64,000 nt of DNA from contig NZ_KE159567.1 of assembly GCF_000403845.2 (NCBI RefSeq), positions 1,744,911 through 1,808,910 on the forward strand, given 5' to 3'. This document shows positions 43,828 to 51,557 of this stretch, piece after piece. The notes under the pieces are model-generated. The model worked only from the letters and a program-made list of their open reading frames with translations, was not told where the DNA came from and made no database searches. Made by a program: the position numbers and the translations under genes. This stretch comes from Eubacterium sp. 14-2. Its GTDB lineage: Bacteria > Bacillota > Clostridia > Lachnospirales > Lachnospiraceae. Each line of letters starts with the position of its first letter. Within the stretch, counting starts at the first letter, position 1.

Positions 43828-44775
43828 ATGAACGAAAAATTAGCAAGACAGGTTGAGGAAATGAAAAAGCAGACCATCGGGGTTGAGGTGGAGATGAACA
43901 GCATCGCAAGGGACAGGGCGGCGAGGATTGCGGCTAAGTTCTTCGGCACAGGAAGGTACGAAAACACGGCGGCACGGAACGGCTACAGCACTTGGAGCGC
44001 ATGGGACGCAGACGGCAGGGAGTGGAAATTCCAGAAGGACGTGAGCATCGCGGGGCCGGACAGCGAAAAATGCGAGATGGTGACACCGATCCTTACCTAC
44101 GCGGACATGGAAACCCTGCAGGAACTCATCCGGCAGCTGCGGCACGCCGGAGCGAAGAGCGACGCGGGAAGGGGCTGCGGGGTACACATCCACATCGGGG
44201 CAAAGGGCCACACGCCGCAGACGCTCCGCAACCTTGCCAACATCATGGCAGGCCACGAGAGCCTTATCGCGGATGCCTTAAACCTTGACCGCTGGAGGAT
44301 GAACCGCTACTGCCGCACGGTTGACCCGCGGTTCTTAGAGGAGGTCAACAGAAAGAAGCCTTCCACGATGGCAGCCCTTGCGGACATCTGGTACACGAGC
44401 CACGGCGCAAATTACGGTAGAAGCCAGCACTACAACGACAGCCGCTACCATATGCTCAACTACCACGCGACTTTCACCAAAGGCACGGTCGAGTTCCGCC
44501 TCTTTCAGTTCGACGAGCCGGGAGACGGGCGCAGGGGCGGCCTCCATGCAGGGCAGCTAAAAAGCTACATCCAGCTCTGCCTCGCACTGAGCCAGATGGC
44601 GAAGGAAGTGAAAACGGCAAGCCCGAAGCCGCAGCAGAATGAAAACCCGAAATACGCCATGAGGACCTGGCTCCTCCGGCTCGGCTTCATCGGGGACGAA
44701 TTCAAGACCGCAAGGGACATCCTCACAAGGAGGCTTGCAGGGGACGCATCCTTCCGCAACGGAAGGGCTGCTTGA
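43828..44775 (+). CDS. Amidoligase-family enzyme
   Basis: 315 residues from ATG 43828 (GGAGGATTTCAGC). Fits the Amidoligase_2 family: IGVEVEMNSIARDRAARIAA at the start (Glu pair for metal/ATP), GREWKFQKDVSI, CEMVTPILTYADMETLQELI, GCGVHIHIGAKGHTPQTLRN and GTVEFRLFQF. This glutamine-synthetase-fold family forms isopeptide or amide bonds and is known to co-occur with GGCT-type cyclotransferases, as here. The C-terminal ~45 residues repeat the module of the protein at 42451. Its substrate is unknown; peptide or protein tagging, or a small metabolite, is plausible. Confidence 0.88.
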   Translation: MNEKLARQVEEMKKQTIGVEVEMNSIARDRAARIAAKFFGTGRYENTAARNGYSTWSAWDADGREWKFQKDVSIAGPDSEKCEMVTPILTYADMETLQELIRQLRHAGAKSDAGRGCGVHIHIGAKGHTPQTLRNLANIMAGHESLIADALNLDRWRMNRYCRTVDPRFLEEVNRKKPSTMAALADIWYTSHGANYGRSQHYNDSRYHMLNYHATFTKGTVEFRLFQFDEPGDGRRGGLHAGQLKSYIQLCLALSQMAKEVKTASPKPQQNENPKYAMRTWLLRLGFIGDEFKTARDILTRRLAGDASFRNGRAA

Positions 44776-44891
44776 AGGGAACGCGGGAGGTAGCCTCCTG
44801 CCACCTTTCCTGCCGCGGAAACGGCAGCGGACCGCTACGGCGGTCTTAAGGTGGTAGAAGGGTGCCCCCTTCGGAAAGGATGGATTTCAAA

Positions 44892-45584
44892 ATGGAAAAG
44901 AGATACTACATTGCTTACGGCTCGAACCTGAATGTCGGGCAGATGCGGATGCGCTGCCCTGGGGCGAGGATTATCGGCACTTCGGTGGTGGAAGGCTACC
45001 GGCTGCTGTTCAAGGGGAGCAGAACCGGCTCCTACCTCACCATCGAGCCGCAGGAGGGTGCAAGCGTCCCCGTGGCGGCATGGGAGGTAAATGTGGAGAA
45101 CGAGGCGGCGCTCGACCGCTACGAGGGCTTCCCCCACTTTTACTACAAAAAGGAGATGGAACTGCCCATCAAGGGCATCAGGACCGGCAAGGTCCGCAGG
45201 CGGAAGGTTTTCGTCTACATCATGCATGAGGACCGCCCGCTTGGTCTGCCAAGCGCATCCTACATGGCGACCTGCATGGAGGGATACCGGAGGTTCGGAT
45301 TCGACGAGGCATTTCTGGAACAGGCGTATGCCGACAGCGCGGAGGAATTTCCGGGCGGGTGGAAAACGGGGGATGCCTGCTTCCTGGTGACTAACCGGAA
45401 GAACGGCTGCACGGGCAGCTACACCGTGCTGGGATTTGACGGGAGGTATTTCACCCTCCAGAACCGCAGGGGAAGCTGCTGCCGCGCATCCGCAGGACGG
45501 ATATTCCGCAGCAGGGAGGCGGCGCTCGCCCCTCGGAAGGAAAACACGGAACCAGGAGGAAAACACGATGAAGGAAACAGATAA
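44892..45584 (+). CDS. Gamma-glutamylcyclotransferase (GGCT/AIG2-like) with extra C-terminal part
   Basis: 230 residues from ATG 44892 (AAAGGATGG upstream; ATG 44880 in frame is also possible). The GGCT motif YYIAYGSNLNVGQMRMRCPG and the acid segment LDRYEGFPHFYYKKEMEL are clear. After about residue 165 a second, Cys/Arg-rich region follows (VTNRKNGCTGSYTVLGFDGR, LQNRRGSCCRASAGRIF) that is unusual for GGCT. GGCTs split gamma-glutamyl amides into 5-oxoproline, the reverse logic of the adjacent amidoligase. Overlaps the next gene by 17 bp. Confidence 0.85.
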   Translation: MEKRYYIAYGSNLNVGQMRMRCPGARIIGTSVVEGYRLLFKGSRTGSYLTIEPQEGASVPVAAWEVNVENEAALDRYEGFPHFYYKKEMELPIKGIRTGKVRRRKVFVYIMHEDRPLGLPSASYMATCMEGYRRFGFDEAFLEQAYADSAEEFPGGWKTGDACFLVTNRKNGCTGSYTVLGFDGRYFTLQNRRGSCCRASAGRIFRSREAALAPRKENTEPGGKHDEGNR

Positions 45585-45786
45585 TATTGCGAGGATTTCG
45601 GTCTGCCCCAGGTGCGGGCAGACCTACCACGGCAGGCCGGCAGTCTCACGGGCGGACAACAGAACGCAGCTCTGCCCGGACTGCGGCACCAGGGAGGCGC
45701 TAGAGAGCATTGGAGTGGACGGGGAGGAGCAGGAACAGATTCTGGAAGCCATCCACAGATGCTACGGAAGGAGGCAGGAGCCGTGA
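45568..45786 (+). CDS. Small zinc-ribbon protein
   Basis: 72 residues from ATG 45568 (CAGGAGGAAAACAC). Zinc ribbon: VCPRCGQTYHGRPAV … LCPDCGTREALES. The C-terminal helix ends HRCYGRRQEP. Could be an adaptor or substrate for the amidoligase system (inference from position only). Overlaps the next start. Confidence 0.75.
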   Translation: MKETDNIARISVCPRCGQTYHGRPAVSRADNRTQLCPDCGTREALESIGVDGEEQEQILEAIHRCYGRRQEP

Positions 45787-45974
45787 AAGCATATGGGAGG
45801 AACCTCCGCTGGATAGAGAACCACCAGTACGGGGATGAGATGCACACGGGGATTCCCCTGACGTCCTCCGGCAAAAAACGGGGACAGCGGCGGAAGCGGT
45901 ATGAGCGCCCTTTCAAAAAGTCGGAGCGGCAGCATTCCAAAAATGAAATCCGGAAGGAACTGGACGGGGAGTGA
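45783..45974 (+). CDS. Small basic 'MKAYG' protein, first copy
   Basis: 63 residues from GTG 45783, overlapping the zinc-ribbon stop; GAAGGAGGCAGGAG upstream. Starts MKAYGRNLRWIENHQYGDEM and ends in a strongly basic helix (KKRGQRRKRYERPFKKSERQ). It shares its start and basic tail with the gene at 46484. Probably nucleic-acid binding; function unknown. Confidence 0.65.
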   Translation: MKAYGRNLRWIENHQYGDEMHTGIPLTSSGKKRGQRRKRYERPFKKSERQHSKNEIRKELDGE

Positions 45975-46028
45975 GCTGCCATAAACTACACAATTCCCAC
46001 CGTGGATATTTGTTTAATTTATGCCTGT

Positions 46029-46085
46029 AATTGACTTGCTATTATCCCCTTTTAGAGCGAATATGTGTACTACCGAAAGGGAAAA
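46029..46085 (+). promoter_or_regulatory. Shared promoter/leader, copy C
   Basis: 57 bases identical to copy B. TTGCTA (46036-46041), 17 bases, GAATAT (46059-46064). It precedes the gene at 46111. The sequence about 40 bases upstream (AAACTACACAA) is also shared with copy D. Confidence 0.75.
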
Positions 46086-46110
46086 TACAAAGAAAGCGGA
46101 GGTACACACC

Positions 46111-46479
46111 ATGAAAAAAATTGAACTTTTTGAAAGAGCTATTGCGGAGCAGGCAGCAAGCCTTAAGGATTGGGACATCAACCTGACACTGTTCTGGGCG
46201 TACCGCAACAGTATCACGGCGGGCAACAGTCAGATTGATTTCAGCGAGACCATATGGGACAGCGACATTGAGGAGATTACAAAGACGCTGAAGGAGAACG
46301 GCATCAGTGAGTTTACCATCAGCAGCACCTTTTCAAGCCTGATTCCGACCCTTGCGGAATTTGCAAAGCACGGCTTCCAGATGGCGGGGCTGACCGAGGT
46401 AAAGGCAAACTATACGGACTTTCAGACACAGGAGCGGGCAGTCATTCCGGCAATCCGGATAGAACTAAAGGAGGCGTAA
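46111..46479 (+). CDS. Phage accessory protein, unknown function
   Basis: 122 residues from ATG 46111 (GCGGAGGTACACACC). Reads MKKIELFERAIAEQAASLKD, WDINLTLFWAYRNSITAGNS, then FTISSTFSSLIPTLAEFAKH. I recognise the type as a recurrent Clostridial mobile-element protein without known function; no catalytic motif. Separated by 4 bases from the next ORF. Confidence 0.65.
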   Translation: MKKIELFERAIAEQAASLKDWDINLTLFWAYRNSITAGNSQIDFSETIWDSDIEEITKTLKENGISEFTISSTFSSLIPTLAEFAKHGFQMAGLTEVKANYTDFQTQERAVIPAIRIELKEA

Positions 46480-46483
46480 GGCC

Positions 46484-46657
46484 ATGAAAGCATATGGTGA
46501 ACGGGAACATCAGGGAAAATACATCCTTGAGGACTACACATGGTCGAGGAACCACCACCGGGCGGAGACCATCCGCCGGTGGAAACGAAACCTTAAGCGG
46601 AAAGCGAGGAAGCACAATAAAATACGCCCGCAGGATTATGCGGAAACCAACGAATAG
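46484..46657 (+). CDS. Small basic 'MKAYG' protein, second copy
   Basis: 57 residues (MKAYGEREHQGKYILEDYTW, WSRNHHRAETIRRWKRNLKR). ATG 46484 with AAAGGAGGCG at good distance. Paralogous in start, size and basic tail to 45783-45974, and likewise the last gene after an accessory gene with the shared leader. Function unknown. Confidence 0.65.
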   Translation: MKAYGEREHQGKYILEDYTWSRNHHRAETIRRWKRNLKRKARKHNKIRPQDYAETNE

Positions 46658-46669
46658 GAGGAAAATTTT

Positions 46670-46951
46670 ATGGATGCAAAAAAGATAAATCAGGAAGAAG
46701 AGCTGGAGCTGAACGATGAGCAGGCGGCGAGGAACGATGAGGTTTACAGCGGGGTATTTGACCTCTGCAGGATGCTGTCGGAGAACCCGGAACTGGAATG
46801 GGACATGAGTTTTATCGGGGAGATTGCGGACTGTGCCGCATCCATCCTTGGGCGGCACGGCATCAGGGTGCGTTTCCCCGCAGTAGTGACCAATGAGGAC
46901 GGCTCGCAGTACATTGAAGAATATTACGGCGGGGATGAATCCGGGGAGTAA
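46670..46951 (+). CDS. Small acidic phage protein, unknown function
   Basis: 93 residues, ATG 46670 (TAGGAGGAAAATTT). Acidic N terminus (NQEEELELNDEQAARNDEVY), then SGVFDLCRMLSENPELEWDM. No family recognised. Co-transcribed with the small basic protein 12 bases upstream. Confidence 0.65.
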   Translation: MDAKKINQEEELELNDEQAARNDEVYSGVFDLCRMLSENPELEWDMSFIGEIADCAASILGRHGIRVRFPAVVTNEDGSQYIEEYYGGDESGE

Positions 46952-47000
46952 ACTACACAAATTTTCCTACAGATATTTGTGCAGGATATGTTCTGAATCC

Positions 47001-47051
47001 GCTTGCTATTACCGGCAGAAAGAGCGAATATGTGTACTACCGAAAGGGAAA
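47001..47051 (+). promoter_or_regulatory. Shared promoter/leader, copy D
   Basis: TTGCTA (47003-47008), 17 bases of different sequence, GAATAT (47026-47031), then the conserved TGTGTACTACCGAAAGGG. Conserved spacing but variable spacer sequence supports a promoter. Confidence 0.7.
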
Positions 47052-47075
47052 ACACAGAAAACGGAGGGCATGGAC

Positions 47076-47270
47076 ATGACAAGATTTGAACGGGATTTGA
47101 AAGCTGCAAAGGAAGGAAACGGGATTGAGATTCTGGCAGGAAGGAAAGCAGAACTTGACCGTCTTTGGAAAGAGGGGAAAGCCTGCAAAAACGGATTTAG
47201 AAGGCAGTGCATAGCACAGGAATACACAAGGCTGAAAGCTGAGTATGATAAAATTGACGCACTTTTCTAA
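47076..47270 (+). CDS. Small helical phage protein, unknown function
   Basis: 64 residues from ATG 47076 (GGAGGG at 47063-47068; ATG 47070 is too close). Reads MTRFERDLKAAKEGNGIEIL … QCIAQEYTRLKAEYDKIDAL. One helical hairpin. Last gene of the accessory block, controlled by leader copy D. Confidence 0.65.
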   Translation: MTRFERDLKAAKEGNGIEILAGRKAELDRLWKEGKACKNGFRRQCIAQEYTRLKAEYDKIDALF

Positions 47271-47384
47271 AATGTGAATCTGAAAATCCAAGAACGGAGC
47301 CGGAAGGCTCTGTATCTTGTACCGATAGATTACGGCTTGCCACTGGCAGGCTATTTTTCATGCCATCTTCTGGAGGTGATGCCT

Positions 47385-48992
47385 ATGGCAATGCGGAAAC
47401 TGAAAAAGTATAAGCCGACAAAGTTCAAGGCAAAGGACAGCCGCTATGATAAGGATGCCGCCGATTTTGCCGTGATGTTCATAGAAAGCCTGTGCCACAC
47501 CAAAGGGACATGGGCGGGGAAGCCTTTTGAACTGATCGACTGGCAGGAGCAGATCATCCGTGATATTTTCGGCACGTTAAAGCCGAACGGATACCGCCAG
47601 TTCAACACAGCATACGTTGAGATTCCGAAGAAGCAGGGCAAGTCAGAGCTGGCGGCGGCCGTGGCGCTGCTTTTGACCTGCGGGGACGGGGAGGAACGCG
47701 CCGAGGTGTACGGCTGTGCCGCTGACCGTCAGCAGGCCACTATCGTCTTTGACGTGGCGGCGGACATGGTGCGGATGTGTCCGGCGCTTTCCAAGAGGGT
47801 GAAGATACTCGCCTCGCAGAAGCGGATCATATACACGCCGACCAATTCCTTCTACCAGGTGCTTTCGGCGGAGGCGTATTCCAAGCACGGCTTCAACATC
47901 CACGACGTGGTGTTTGACGAGCTGCACACGCAGCCGAACCGGAAATTGTTTGATGTCATGACCAAGGGTTCCGGGGACGCCAGGATGCAGCCGCTGTATT
48001 TCCTCATCACCACGGCGGGGACGGACACCCATTCCATCTGCTATGAGACGCACCAGAAGGCGACGGATATTTTAGAGGGCAGGAAGATTGACCCTACATT
48101 TTACCCGGTGATTTATGGTGCGGATGAAGCGGATGACTGGACGGACCCGAAGGTGTGGAAAAAGGCGAACCCCTCACTGAACATCACGGTGGACATTGAT
48201 AAGGTGGAGGCTGCCTGCGAGTCGGCAAAGCAGAATCCGGGGGAAGAGAACAGTTTCCGGCAGCTCCGCCTGAACCAGTGGGTGAAACAGGCGGTGCGGT
48301 GGATGCCCATGGACAAATGGGATGCCTGTGCCTTCACGGTTTCGGAGGATGGGCTGGAGGGGCGTGTCTGCTACGGCGGGCTGGACTTATCCTCCACCAC
48401 GGATATCACGGCATTCGTGCTGGTGTTCCCGCCGCTGGATGAGGAGGACAAATACTGCATCCTGCCGTACTTCTGGGTGCCGGAGGAGACGCTGGAGCTG
48501 CGGGTGCGGCGCGACCATGTCCCCTATGATGTGTGGGAGCGGCAGGGGAAGCTGATGACCACGGAGGGGAACGTGGTGCATTACGGCTTTATTGAGAAAT
48601 ACATTGAGAGGCTCGGTGAGCGGTTCAACATCCGGGAGATCGCCTTTGACCGGTGGGGCGCTGTGCAGATGGTGCAGAACCTTGAGGGGATGGGATTCAC
48701 GGTGGTCCCGTTCGGGCAGGGCTTCAAGGATATGTCCCCGCCCACCAAGGAGCTGATGAAGCTGGTGCTGGAGCAGATGATTGCCCACGGCGGGCATCCG
48801 GTCCTGCGGTGGATGATGGATAACATCTTCATCCGCACCGACCCTGCAGGAAATATAAAGGCAGATAAGGAGAAGTCCACGGAGAAGATTGACGGGGCAG
48901 TGGCCGCCATCATGGGGCTTGACCGTGCCATCCGCTGCGGGAATGAAACTTCGGAGAGCGTCTATGATTCCCGCGGCTTGTTGGTATTTTAA
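47385..48992 (+). CDS. Terminase large subunit
   Basis: 535 residues from ATG 47385 (GGAGGT 47372-47377). Walker A YVEIPKKQGKSELAAAVALL, Walker B HDVVFDELHTQPNRK, and nuclease-domain Asp in CYGGLDLSSTTDITAFVLVF. Fits HK97/YmfN-type large terminases. It packages DNA into the procapsid through the portal at 49468. Intact. Confidence 0.95.
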   Translation: MAMRKLKKYKPTKFKAKDSRYDKDAADFAVMFIESLCHTKGTWAGKPFELIDWQEQIIRDIFGTLKPNGYRQFNTAYVEIPKKQGKSELAAAVALLLTCGDGEERAEVYGCAADRQQATIVFDVAADMVRMCPALSKRVKILASQKRIIYTPTNSFYQVLSAEAYSKHGFNIHDVVFDELHTQPNRKLFDVMTKGSGDARMQPLYFLITTAGTDTHSICYETHQKATDILEGRKIDPTFYPVIYGADEADDWTDPKVWKKANPSLNITVDIDKVEAACESAKQNPGEENSFRQLRLNQWVKQAVRWMPMDKWDACAFTVSEDGLEGRVCYGGLDLSSTTDITAFVLVFPPLDEEDKYCILPYFWVPEETLELRVRRDHVPYDVWERQGKLMTTEGNVVHYGFIEKYIERLGERFNIREIAFDRWGAVQMVQNLEGMGFTVVPFGQGFKDMSPPTKELMKLVLEQMIAHGGHPVLRWMMDNIFIRTDPAGNIKADKEKSTEKIDGAVAAIMGLDRAIRCGNETSESVYDSRGLLVF

Positions 48993-49086
48993 CATTTTAC
49001 AGGGTTGTGTGCGGAATCTTTGGTGGTTCCTTGTATGGCTATTTTTCCCGCATTCCTTTATGCTGTCTGGCGAAGGAGGTGGAAGG

Positions 49087-49386
49087 ATGGACGATAAGGA
49101 TTTCCTTGAGCTTATCATTTCGGAACGGATGGGGATGCACCATGATAACTTTAAGAAAGAGCATCCCCCTACGGAGGAGCAGGCCGCGGAAGCAGAAAAG
49201 GCAGGCCGGGCACACGAGCTGCTGTTCCAGCAGTTAAGTGCGGAGCAGCGGGAAATGATGGAGCTGTGCGAGGATGTAACAAATTCGGAAGCCACACGGG
49301 AAACCGAATATTACTACCGTGCAGGGTTCCGGGACGGGGTGAGCCTTGACAGGCTGATAAAGCAGATCAGGGAAAATAATAAATAA
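49087..49386 (+). CDS. Small phage protein between terminase and portal
   Basis: 99 residues from ATG 49087 (AAGGAGGTGGAAGG). Helical and acidic (MDDKDFLELIISERMGMHHD, QLSAEQREMMELCEDVTNSE, YYYRAGFRDGVSLDRLIKQI). Its C-terminal GFRDG pattern is faintly like the DUF6809-type protein at 43418. Function unknown. Confidence 0.65.
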   Translation: MDDKDFLELIISERMGMHHDNFKKEHPPTEEQAAEAEKAGRAHELLFQQLSAEQREMMELCEDVTNSEATRETEYYYRAGFRDGVSLDRLIKQIRENNK

Positions 49387-49467
49387 AAACATAAGACAGG
49401 GATTAAGACGGGCATCGCTTTTGCGGTGCCTTTCTGCTGTCCGTTTTCAGAAAGGAGAGTGGTTCCT

Positions 49468-50823
49468 ATGGGATTATTCAGCGGATTGTTCAGGGCGAGG
49501 GATGCCCCTCAGAACAGGACTTCCGGCAGCGCCTACAGTTTTTTCATGGGCGGCAGCACGAGCGGGAAAAGGGTAAATGAGCGTTCCTCCATGCAGATGA
49601 CGGCGGTGTACTCCTGCGTCCGGATTCTTTCCGAGGCGGTGGCGGGGCTTCCGCTGCATTTCTACAGATATACGGATAACGGCGGGAAGGAAAAGGCGGC
49701 AGACCACCCGCTGTATTTTTTACTCCATGACGAGCCGAACCCGGAGATGACTTCCTTTGTGTTCCGGGAAACGCTGATGACGCACCTGCTCCTCTGGGGC
49801 AACGCCTACGCACAGATCATCCGCAACGGCAAGGGGGAAGTTATCGCGCTGTACCCATTGATGCCAGACAGGATGAATGTGGAGCGGAATTCCAAGGGGC
49901 AGCTTTATTACGAATACACGGTGAGCATGGATGACGCACCCACGGTGAAGGGCAGCACGGTCATCCTGCCGCCCACGGAGGTGCTGCACATCCCCGGACT
50001 CGGCTTTGACGGGCTGGTGGGCTATTCCCCCATTGCCATGGCAAAGAACGCCATCGGCATGGCGATAGCCTGCGAGGAATACGGGGCGAAGTTCTTCGCC
50101 AACGGCGCGCAGCCGAGCGGCGTGCTGGAGCATCCGGGGACGCTGAAAGACCCTTCAAGGGTAAGGGAGAGCTGGCAGTCCACCTTCGGCGGCAGCCACA
50201 ATGCCAACAAGGTGGCTGTTTTGGAGGAGGGGATGAAATATACACCGATTTCCATTTCCCCGGAACAGGCGCAGTTCCTTGAGACGCGGAAGTTCCAGAT
50301 CAATGAGATAGCAAGGATTTTCCGTGTGCCTCCCCACATGGTGGGCGACCTGGAAAAGAGCAGCTTCTCCAACATCGAGCAGCAGTCTTTGGAATTTGTA
50401 AAATACACTCTCGACCCGTGGGTGTCGAGGTGGGAGCAGTCCATGGCGAGGTCCCTGCTGACACCGGAGGAAAAGAAGCAGTATTTTGTGAAGTTCAACG
50501 TGGACGGCCTGCTCCGGGGCGACTACCAGAGCCGCATGAACGGGTACGCCGTGGGGCGGCAGAACGGGTGGATGTCCGCAAACGACATCCGGGAGTTGGA
50601 GAACCTTGACCGCATCCCGGAGGAACTGGGCGGCGACTTATACCTTATCAATGGGAACATGATGCCGCTTTCAATGTCAGGGGCGGCATACCAGAAAGGG
50701 AAGGAGGAATCCAATGAAAACGAAGAAGTTCTGGAAGTGGAGGAACCAGGCGGAGGCGGGGACGGCTCCGGAGGAGAGGACTCTGTTTCTGAACGGCACC
50801 ATCGCAGAGGAAAGCTGGTTTGA
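49468..50823 (+). CDS. Phage portal protein (HK97 family)
   Basis: 451 residues from ATG 49468 (AAAGGAGAG). Typical segments are MQMTAVYSCVRILSEAVAGL, LPLHFYRYTDNGG, HPLYFLLHDEPNPEMTSFVF, LLLWGNAYAQIIRNGKGEVI, FRVPPHMVGDLEKSSFSNIE and VKYTLDPWVSRWEQSM. It forms the dodecameric DNA gate. The C terminus overlaps the protease gene by 110 bp. Confidence 0.95.
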   Translation: MGLFSGLFRARDAPQNRTSGSAYSFFMGGSTSGKRVNERSSMQMTAVYSCVRILSEAVAGLPLHFYRYTDNGGKEKAADHPLYFLLHDEPNPEMTSFVFRETLMTHLLLWGNAYAQIIRNGKGEVIALYPLMPDRMNVERNSKGQLYYEYTVSMDDAPTVKGSTVILPPTEVLHIPGLGFDGLVGYSPIAMAKNAIGMAIACEEYGAKFFANGAQPSGVLEHPGTLKDPSRVRESWQSTFGGSHNANKVAVLEEGMKYTPISISPEQAQFLETRKFQINEIARIFRVPPHMVGDLEKSSFSNIEQQSLEFVKYTLDPWVSRWEQSMARSLLTPEEKKQYFVKFNVDGLLRGDYQSRMNGYAVGRQNGWMSANDIRELENLDRIPEELGGDLYLINGNMMPLSMSGAAYQKGKEESNENEEVLEVEEPGGGGDGSGGEDSVSERHHRRGKLV

Positions 50824-51541
50824 CGATGATGTCACGCCGCAGCTTTTCAAAGATGAACTGAACAGCGGCACGGGTGACATTACCGTGTGGATCAACTCGC
50901 CGGGCGGCGACTGCGTGGCGGCGGCACAGATTTACAATATGCTCACCAATTACAAGGGCAAAGTGACTGTAAAAATAGACGGCATCGCCGCAAGCGCCGC
51001 CAGTGTGATTGCCATGGCGGGCGACACGGTCCTGGTATCCCCGGTCTCCATGCTGATGATCCACAATCCCGCCACCATCGCCTGGGGCGACCATGCGGAG
51101 ATGCAGAAGGCCATCGATATGCTTTCCGAAGTGAAGGAATCCATCATCAATGCCTATGTGCTAAAGACGGGGCTGTCCCGGCCGAAGCTGTCGCACCTGA
51201 TGGATGCGGAAACATGGATGGATGCAAACAAGGCGGTGGAGCTTGGCTTTGCGGATGAGATCATGACGCGGGCAAAGGCAGAGCCGGAAAAGGAGCAGGA
51301 GGAAGGCGAGGGGGATACGGACGGGGAGGAAGAAGAAAAGAAATTCCCTCCCGCTCCAAGCTCCATGCTGTTCTCCCGCAGGGCGGCAAACAACGCCCTT
51401 TTAAATAAACTGGCCGCCAAATATGGCGGGGAAAAACCGAAGGCGGATATCCAGGCGCAGGCAAAAATCCCTGCTGCGGATACAGAAACCGGCCGTTCCG
51501 TGGACGCACTCATGGAGCGGCTTAATTTATTAAAGCGATAA
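50714..51541 (+). CDS. ClpP-like head maturation protease
   Basis: 275 residues, ATG 50714 (AAAGGAGGAATCC). ClpP fold: ITVWINSPGGDCVAAAQIYN, VKIDGIAASAASVIAMAGDT with the catalytic Ser, MLMIHNPATIAWGD with the His, and AETWMDANKAVELGFADEIM. An acidic tail of about 80 residues may act in scaffolding. It cleaves the capsid protein's N-terminal segment during assembly. The long overlap with the portal gene suggests translational coupling. Confidence 0.93.
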   Translation: MKTKKFWKWRNQAEAGTAPEERTLFLNGTIAEESWFDDDVTPQLFKDELNSGTGDITVWINSPGGDCVAAAQIYNMLTNYKGKVTVKIDGIAASAASVIAMAGDTVLVSPVSMLMIHNPATIAWGDHAEMQKAIDMLSEVKESIINAYVLKTGLSRPKLSHLMDAETWMDANKAVELGFADEIMTRAKAEPEKEQEEGEGDTDGEEEEKKFPPAPSSMLFSRRAANNALLNKLAAKYGGEKPKADIQAQAKIPAADTETGRSVDALMERLNLLKR

Positions 51542-51557
51542 GAAGGAGGATTTCATT

